From the NCBI GenBank assembly GCA_051000755.1, contig JBPCNZ010000128.1:1-26387 (forward strand): 26,387 bases of DNA. The letters are read 5' to 3'. This document shows, piece by piece, positions 21,665 through 26,387 of this stretch. The notes under the pieces are model-generated. The model was not told the DNA's origin. It did no database searches and saw nothing but the letters and a program-made list of their open reading frames with translations. The stretch comes from JALZAH01 sp051000755 (lineage in GTDB: Bacteria; Actinomycetota; Acidimicrobiia; Acidimicrobiales; Palsa-688). Position 1 is the first letter of the stretch; each line of letters starts with the position of its first letter. A program made the position numbers and the translations under genes.

Positions 21665-23733
21665 GCGCCGAGGCAGGGACCGACCCCTTCGATGTCGATG
21701 TCGCCATCAACACCCCGGCGGGCCTCGAGCCCTTCGCCGCCGCCGGGCTCCTGGGTCTCAGCGACATCCACGTGGCCCGGTGGGTGTTGGCCCGCCACCC
21801 CGACGACGCCGTCGGTCTGGCCACCGCCCTGGCCGTGCGGGCCCTGCGCCTCGGCAACGTCTGCCTCGACCTCCGCCGGGTCCGTCACACCGTTACCGCC
21901 GACACCGCCCTTCCCGGCGGCGCCGCCCACGAACTCGGCGACGGGGACCACCTGCCGTGGCCGGATGTCGACGACTGGCTGACCCGCCTCCGGGCCAGCG
22001 AGGCGGTGGCTGACGGTGATGCGGACCCGGCCCGCCGACCCCTTCGCCTGGTTGGCGACCGCCTGTACCTGGATCGTTCCTGGCGCCAAGAACGCCTGGT
22101 GGCGGCGGACCTGGCCCGGCGGGCCGCCACTCCCGTGAGCGGCGTGAATCTAGCGGAATTGGCCACCGGCCTGGCCCGCCTGTACCCCGGCGGGGTACCG
22201 GACCTCCAGCGTCTGGCCGCGGCCGCCGCCGTCCTCCGGCGGTGCTCGGTGCTGGCCGGCGGGCCGGGGACCGGAAAGACGACGACGGCGGCGCGCATCC
22301 TGGCGCTCCTCGACGACCAGGCGGGGGCGGCCGGCACGAACCTTCCCCGGGTGGCCCTGGCCGCCCCGACCGGCAAGGCCGCCGCCCGCCTGCAACAGTC
22401 GGTCAACGCCGAGGCGGCCACCCTCGACGTGGCCGACGATCGGCGTCGGCGCCTCGCGGCGCTGGAGGCGACCACCCTGCACCGCCTGCTCGGGCGGCGC
22501 CCCGGGCCCGAGGGCCGCTTCTACCACGATCGGCGCAACCGCCTGCCCCACGACGTGGTCGTCGTCGACGAGACGTCCATGGTCTCCCTGGCCCTGCTCG
22601 CCGCCCTGATCGACGCCCTGCGCGCCGACGCCCGCCTGGTGCTGCTCGGTGACCCCGAGCAGCTGGCCTCGGTGGAGGCGGGGGCGGTCCTGGCTGACAT
22701 CGTCGGGCCGGTCATCAACGGCCTCGTCATGGGGACCACCAGCCGGTCGGTCCTGACCACGGTGACCGGTCATGTGGTGGACGCCGAGGAGGCGCCTGCC
22801 GGGGTCGGCATAGGCGACGGCATCGTGGTGTTGCGGCGCGTGCACCGCTTCGGGGCCGTGATCGCAGCGCTGGCTGAGGCCGTCCAGGCCGGGGACCCCG
22901 ATGAGACCTTGCATCTCCTGGATGGATCCCATCCCGAGCTGGCATGGGTCCACGACGACGGCCCGAACACCGACGGCTGGCCCGACACCAGCCCGCCGCC
23001 CAACGCCAGCCGGCCGCCGGACACCGAGCGGCAGGGCGCCGCCGACATGGCTTCCATCCGCCGTCTGGTGGTGGGGGCCGGGCGCGACGTGCTCGACGCC
23101 GCAGGGGCGGGAGACGGCGCCGCGGCCCTGGCGTCCCTCGCCACCCTGCGGATCCTCTGCGCCCACCGGCGGGGCCCGCACGGGGTTTCAGCATGGGCGG
23201 ACCGGGTCGACGGTTGGTTGATCGGCGCCCTCGGCGACCGCCGGGCCGCCGAGGCGTGGTACGTCGGGCGACCCATCCTGGTGACCGCCAACGACCACGA
23301 GCTGGGCCTGGCCAACGGTGACGTGGGCGTGGTGATCCGGGACGCCGACGGCGAGCGCCGGGTCGCCTTCGACCGCCACGACCGCGTCGCCGACGTCAGC
23401 CCCGCCCGGCTGCGGGCCTTCGAGACCGTGCACGCCATGACCATCCACAAGAGCCAGGGTTCGCAATTCGACCATGTGGTGGTGGTCCTGCCCGAGCCGG
23501 GCTCCCCGTTGCTGACCCGCCAGCTCTTCTACACCGCGGTGACGAGGGCCCGCCACGGGGTCACGGTCGTCGGCAGCGAGGCGGCCATCCGCACCGCGGT
23601 CGACACCCGGATCGCCCGGGCGTCCGGGTTGGCCGGGCGCCTGTGGGGTTCTACCTCCCTGGCCGCATCCCCCGCAGGGCCCCATGGTCCCGGCAGCCGG
23701 CCTTCCATCCGGTGGGGGTCACCACCACGTTGA
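21661..23733 (+). CDS. recD: Exodeoxyribonuclease V alpha subunit RecD
   Basis: A 690-residue 5'-3' helicase subunit of RecBCD. The N-terminal recruitment domain covers roughly residues 1-170. Motifs: Walker A GGPGTGKTTTAARIL at about 200-214, LAAPTGKAAARLQQS, TTLHRLLG, VVVDETSMVSLALL near 301, LLGDPEQLASVEAGAVL, LRRVHRFG, MTIHKSQGSQFDHVVVVLP near 595, and FYTAVTRARHGV near 622. A Pro-rich insertion with PDTSPPPNASRPPDTE lies near 440. ATG 21661 overlaps the recB stop (ATGA). The conserved protein ends near ASGLAGRLWG; the last 28 residues are poorly conserved in look and lie antisense to the 3' end of bsaP, an 83-bp convergent overlap. An earlier stop lost by mutation would explain the tail. 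Confidence 0.93.
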   Translation: MSAEAGTDPFDVDVAINTPAGLEPFAAAGLLGLSDIHVARWVLARHPDDAVGLATALAVRALRLGNVCLDLRRVRHTVTADTALPGGAAHELGDGDHLPWPDVDDWLTRLRASEAVADGDADPARRPLRLVGDRLYLDRSWRQERLVAADLARRAATPVSGVNLAELATGLARLYPGGVPDLQRLAAAAAVLRRCSVLAGGPGTGKTTTAARILALLDDQAGAAGTNLPRVALAAPTGKAAARLQQSVNAEAATLDVADDRRRRLAALEATTLHRLLGRRPGPEGRFYHDRRNRLPHDVVVVDETSMVSLALLAALIDALRADARLVLLGDPEQLASVEAGAVLADIVGPVINGLVMGTTSRSVLTTVTGHVVDAEEAPAGVGIGDGIVVLRRVHRFGAVIAALAEAVQAGDPDETLHLLDGSHPELAWVHDDGPNTDGWPDTSPPPNASRPPDTERQGAADMASIRRLVVGAGRDVLDAAGAGDGAAALASLATLRILCAHRRGPHGVSAWADRVDGWLIGALGDRRAAEAWYVGRPILVTANDHELGLANGDVGVVIRDADGERRVAFDRHDRVADVSPARLRAFETVHAMTIHKSQGSQFDHVVVVLPEPGSPLLTRQLFYTAVTRARHGVTVVGSEAAIRTAVDTRIARASGLAGRLWGSTSLAASPAGPHGPGSRPSIRWGSPPR

Positions 23734-23860
23734 GGCGCCGCCCACAGGTCGGGCAGTACCGGGGTGGCTCGTAGCGCCCGGTGCAGGCCCCTCCCGTCGG
23801 GCAGGCGGTCCCGGCGCCACCGCAGCCGGTGCAGTGCGGGCCTGGGGGTGACGGGGCCAC
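23651..23860 (-). CDS. bsaP: BsaP-like biotin synthase auxiliary protein (small zinc-ribbon type)
   Basis: A 69-residue protein starting at GTG 23860, five bases after the bioB stop. Its second half reads RYCPTCGRRLNVVVTPTGW then KAGCRDHG, matching the small CxxC...CxxH protein encoded after bioB in mycobacteria and other actinobacteria, which is reported to be needed for BioB activity. Putative ligands are Cys36, Cys39, Cys56 and His59. The N-terminal half adds Cys10, Cys13, Cys20 and Cys26 (HCTGCGGAGTAC-PTGGAC), which the mycobacterial version does not have as far as I recall. No Shine-Dalgarno is visible, so coupling to bioB is likely. The last 83 bases overlap the recD tail on the other strand. 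Symbol assigned by context and motif. Confidence 0.75.
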   Translation of the reverse strand: MAPSPPGPHCTGCGGAGTACPTGGACTGRYEPPRYCPTCGRRLNVVVTPTGWKAGCRDHGALRGMRPGR

Positions 23861-23865
23861 CGGGC

Positions 23866-24891
23866 TCAGATGGCGGAGGAGAGAGCGCCGATGGGCATCC
23901 GCAGATCGGCCAGCATGGCCAGGTCCTCGGCCGGGGCCCGGCCCAGCGTGGTCAGGTAGTTGCCGACGATCAGGGCGTTGATGCCGCCGGTCATGCCTAT
24001 GGCCTGGAGCTCTCCGAGTGTCAGCTCCCGGCCGCCGGCGTAGCGCAGGATCGTGGCCGGCAACCCCAGGCGGAACAGGGCGATCCACCGGAGGGCGTCG
24101 AGGGCCCGAACCGGCTTGCGGATGGCGAGCGGCGTGCCCGGCCGGGGATCGAGGAAGTTCATCGGGACCTCTGCTGGGTCCAGCTCCGCCAGCTGGCCGA
24201 TCAGCTCCAGGCGCTGGGCGTCGGTCTCGCCCATGCCGAGAAGGACCCCGCAGCACAACTCCATGCCTGCCTGCTTCACGTCCTGGCAGGTCTGCCACCG
24301 CTCGTCCCAGGTGTGGGTGGTGACGATCTCGGGGAACTTGGATCTCGCCGTCTCCACGTTGTGGTTGTAACGGTGGGCGCCGCCGGCGGCCAGGCGCTCC
24401 GCTTGTCCGGGCTGGAGGATGCCGGCGGAGACGGCGACGTTGAGCCCGGTCTCGGCCGCGACCAGGGGAACGAGATCGAGGATGCGACCCATGGTCCGCT
24501 CATCGGGGCCCCGGACGGCCAGGACGATGCAAAACTCGCTGGCTCCCAGCGCCGCCGTCTCCCGGGCTGCGGCCAGCACCTCCTCGGTGTCGAGGAACGG
24601 GGTGGCCAGCACCGGGGTGTCGAACCGGGAGGACTGGGCGCAGAAGTGACAGTCCTCGGGACAGCCGCCGGTCCGGGCCGAGAGGATGCCTTCCACCTCC
24701 ACCGTCGGGCCGCACCAGGCCAGGCGCACCTCGTGGGCGAGCGCGGCCAGGCTGGGGACCGCCTCGTCACCCACGCCGGCCAGAGCCGCCAGCTCGTCGG
24801 CGCTGAGACGCCGACCCTGTCCGATGAGGGCATGGCGGGCGGCGGCGAACGTGGCCAGATAGGGCGGCTGGGAGGTGGGGGAAGACGACAC
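23866..24891 (-). CDS. bioB: Biotin synthase
   Basis: A 341-residue radical SAM enzyme that inserts sulfur into dethiobiotin, the last step of biotin synthesis. The [4Fe-4S]/SAM motif CPEDCHFC uses Cys77, Cys81 and Cys84. AHRYNHNVET, GMELCCGVLLGMGET, IGMTGGINALIVGNYLTT and ILRYAGGRE (the last includes the conserved Arg) are classic BioB blocks. The start is GTG 24891, supported by AAGGTGA at 24904-24898. The protein ends soon after the last conserved block. The BsaP-like gene follows by 5 bp, and no other biotin gene is in the window. The promoter region (24905-24949) is shared with the divergent DUF5995 gene. Confidence 0.96.
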   Translation of the reverse strand: MSSSPTSQPPYLATFAAARHALIGQGRRLSADELAALAGVGDEAVPSLAALAHEVRLAWCGPTVEVEGILSARTGGCPEDCHFCAQSSRFDTPVLATPFLDTEEVLAAARETAALGASEFCIVLAVRGPDERTMGRILDLVPLVAAETGLNVAVSAGILQPGQAERLAAGGAHRYNHNVETARSKFPEIVTTHTWDERWQTCQDVKQAGMELCCGVLLGMGETDAQRLELIGQLAELDPAEVPMNFLDPRPGTPLAIRKPVRALDALRWIALFRLGLPATILRYAGGRELTLGELQAIGMTGGINALIVGNYLTTLGRAPAEDLAMLADLRMPIGALSSAI

Positions 24892-24936
24892 AGGCGGTCA
24901 CCTTATTCGGGGCCGCCGCCCGGCCGAGGACGGCCG

Positions 24937-24942
24937 TATGCT
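24937..24942 (+). promoter_or_regulatory. Candidate -10 box of the DUF5995 gene
   Basis: TATGCT, the best -10 match among the plus-strand starts here, is followed by 7 bases and ATG 24950. A leaderless transcript is predicted. No clear -35 box is present. Confidence 0.5.
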
Positions 24943-24949
24943 CCCCGCC

Positions 24950-25661
24950 ATGTCCGCCGCCGTCCCGCCCCCCGCACCGCCGGCCATGTCCATCGACGAC
25001 GTCATCGCCCGCCTGGGGGCGATCGGGGCCGCCCTTCCGGCCAGCGACGGCCTGGCCTGCTTCAACCGGATGTACCTGGAGGTCACCAACCCTCGATCAG
25101 GGCGTCGCCAAGGGCTTCTTCGGTGACCCGGCGTTCGTGTCCCATCTCTACGTGGTGTTCGCCAACCTCTACTTCGCGGCCGTGGATGCCCTGTCGGGTC
25201 CGCCCACGGCGGTGCCGGTCGCATGGCAACCCCTCCTCGCCTCCCGGGAGACACCCGGCATCGAGCCCATCCAGTTCGCTCTGGCCGGCATGAACGCCCA
25301 CATCAACCACGATCTCCCCATCGCCGTGGTCGCCGCCTGCTCCGATCTGGCCACCGCACCCACCGACGGTTGTCACCACGACGACTACCAGAAGGTCGAC
25401 ACCCTGCTCGACGCGTCGGAGCAGTCGGTGCGCGAGTCGTTCGAGCCGGCCGCGGCCCAGGCCGCCGATCGCCATGTGGCGGCGGTGGCCAACGTGGTCT
25501 GCAACTGGAGCATGAACTCGGCCCGAGACGTGGCCTGGGACACCGCCGTGGGCCTCTGGGAGGTGCGCGACCACACGACCGCCACCGCTCTGCTGACCGG
25601 GGCCCTGGCCCGCACCGTGGCCATGGTCAGCAGGAGCCTGCTCGTCGTTGTCGGGGATTAA
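24950..25661 (+). pseudogene. DUF5995-family protein with a one-base frameshift
   Basis: The repaired product is about 236 residues of the actinobacterial DUF5995 family, whose function is unknown to me. The first 47 codons (IDDVIARLGAIG, GLACFNRMYLEVTN) are in one frame. The rest (AKGFFGDPAFVSHLYVVFANLYF, LAGMNAHINHDLPIAVV, DYQKVDTLLDASEQSV, VCNWSMNSARDVAW) is in the next. Removing one C from the CCC at 25090-25092 joins them as VTN-LDQGVAKGFF. The conserved histidine-containing NAHINHDL block suggests a possible metal or ligand site, which is inference. Both halves look conserved, so a sequencing error in the C-run or a very recent mutation is likely. The start is ATG 24950, 7 bases after TATGCT. 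Confidence 0.8.
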
Positions 25662-25669
25662 CCGGGCGC

Positions 25670-25675
25670 TACGGT
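25670..25675 (+). promoter_or_regulatory. Candidate -10 box of the last gene
   Basis: TACGGT is followed by 6 bases and GTG 25682. The spacing is identical to that of the helicase gene and supports a leaderless GTG start. Confidence 0.42.
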
Positions 25676-25681
25676 CGCGGG

Positions 25682-26387
25682 GTGCAACCGACCGAGTACG
25701 TCGCCATCGTGAGCGAGCAGGCGTCCCTGCTCGGCGATGTGGCCGAGGGCGCCCTCGACGTCGCCATCCCCAGCTGCCCGGAGTGGGCCATGGCCGACCT
25801 GGTCTGGCATGTGTCGGTCGTCGGTGACTTCTGGCGCCAGCTCGTCGACGGCACCATCGACTCCCCCCGGGCCTTCGGGGCCGGGGAGCGCCCCGCCGAC
25901 GGTGACCTCGTCGCCTCCTACCGGGCGGTGCTCGACCGGCTGGTGTCCACCCTGGCGGCCGCCGATCCTGCCGCCGAGGTGTGGACCTGGTCGACCGACC
26001 ACCGCGCCGGGTTCATCCAGCGGCGGATGGCCCAGGAGCTCACCGTTCACTCCTGGGACGGCCACCACGCTCGCGGTGTCGAGCAGCCCATCGACGCCGC
26101 CGTGGCCGTCGATGGCGTCGAGGAGTTCCTCGAGTTCTTCCTGCCGCAGATCCCCGTCGTCGACGTCGGCGACGGCATCCACCTGCACGGCACCGACGGC
26201 GATGACGGCGGGGAGTGGCTCATCCGGGCCGAGGACGGCGCCTGGGTCACCGAGCACCGCCACGCCAAGGGCGTCTTCGCGGCCCGGGGCCCGGCCTCGG
26301 ATCTGTTGCTGCTGCTGTGGGGGCGGGGCGAGCCCAAAGGCCTCCCGGCCCCCGGTGATGCCAAGGTCTTCTACCTATTTAAGGAGT
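25682..26387 (+). CDS. Maleylpyruvate isomerase/DinB-like mycothiol-dependent family protein (partial)
   Basis: An open frame of 235 codons with no stop before the window edge. It resembles the actinobacterial DinB-superfamily group called maleylpyruvate isomerase-like or mycothiol-dependent. Features are an N-terminal helix bundle with SCPEWAMADLVWHVSVVGDFWRQL in pieces, the mid-protein RRMAQELTVHSWDGHHARG with the His/Asp metal site (His of ADLVWH; Glu and His of QELTVH), and the C-terminal SDLLLLLWGRG. The family uses mycothiol or acts in thiol-dependent detoxification; the substrate is unknown. The start is GTG 25682, 6 bases after TACGGT. The protein is nearly complete by family length: the last bases TTT AAG GAG T would give a stop if GA follows, and AAGGAG would then serve the next gene. 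Confidence 0.8.
   Translation, partial: MQPTEYVAIVSEQASLLGDVAEGALDVAIPSCPEWAMADLVWHVSVVGDFWRQLVDGTIDSPRAFGAGERPADGDLVASYRAVLDRLVSTLAAADPAAEVWTWSTDHRAGFIQRRMAQELTVHSWDGHHARGVEQPIDAAVAVDGVEEFLEFFLPQIPVVDVGDGIHLHGTDGDDGGEWLIRAEDGAWVTEHRHAKGVFAARGPASDLLLLLWGRGEPKGLPAPGDAKVFYLFKE

Noticed and set aside
1..26387. A mobile or defence island
   Set aside because: No transposase, integrase, restriction, toxin-antitoxin or nuclease-helicase defence genes are seen apart from ordinary RecBCD and UvrD; base composition is uniform by eye.

Overview
The window is about 70% GC, densely packed, and coded like a high-GC actinobacterium. My best guess is an uncultured member of the Acidimicrobiia or a related class. 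This is inference: there is no rRNA gene to confirm it. The pointers are a bioB gene followed by a small BsaP-type zinc-ribbon gene, a DUF5995 protein, a mycothiol-type DinB/maleylpyruvate isomerase protein, an EthR-like TetR regulator, an actinobacterial CGAAC-N4-GTTCG LexA box, and several starts that look leaderless with a TAnnnT hexamer 6-9 nt upstream. I see no tRNA, rRNA, CRISPR array, insertion sequence, integrase or phage gene. Most of the window reads as chromosomal housekeeping sequence.

Left part (1-8.0 kb). A STAS-domain anti-sigma-antagonist gene is followed by a perfect 9-bp hairpin, then a small NfeD-like OB-fold gene and a flotillin gene, neither with an obvious membrane anchor. 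A UvrD/PcrA-like helicase gene on the minus strand converges on flotillin. Its start region carries a full-consensus SOS box. Divergent from it runs a tight plus-strand set: maf, dus, a cysteine-less alkyltransferase-like (ATL) gene, a polyprenol-phosphate-type glycosyltransferase and a tesB-like thioesterase broken by one base.

Middle part (8.0-14.4 kb). On the minus strand lie a pterin carbinolamine dehydratase gene, an hsp20 gene behind a 330-nt leader with three inverted repeats, and a secreted or anchored protein of unknown role. On the plus strand an EthR-like TetR regulator, a 60-codon ORF, galT and galK are joined end to end by 1-bp gaps or 4-bp overlaps, forming a Leloir galactose unit. 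A membrane-anchored NAGPA-type phosphodiester glycosidase gene is convergent to galK.

Right part (14.4-26.4 kb). recC, recB and recD form a coupled operon (GTGA and ATGA overlaps). In front of it is a promoter whose -10 and upstream TGTCA have the spacing of the actinobacterial LexA-independent (PafBC/RecA-NDp) damage promoter. The 3' end of recD overlaps, tail to tail, the small bsaP gene that follows bioB on the minus strand. A DUF5995 gene with a one-base insertion and a DinB/mycothiol-type gene running off the window complete it.

The main theme is DNA repair: a LexA-type helicase, an ATL that would feed nucleotide excision repair, and RecBCD with a possible second damage regulon. Two single-base frameshifts in otherwise well-conserved genes may be assembly errors and should be resolved before either gene is called dead. 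I found no clearly new multi-gene system. The best leads are the regulatory sites, the recD/bsaP overlap and the Cys-rich BsaP variant.
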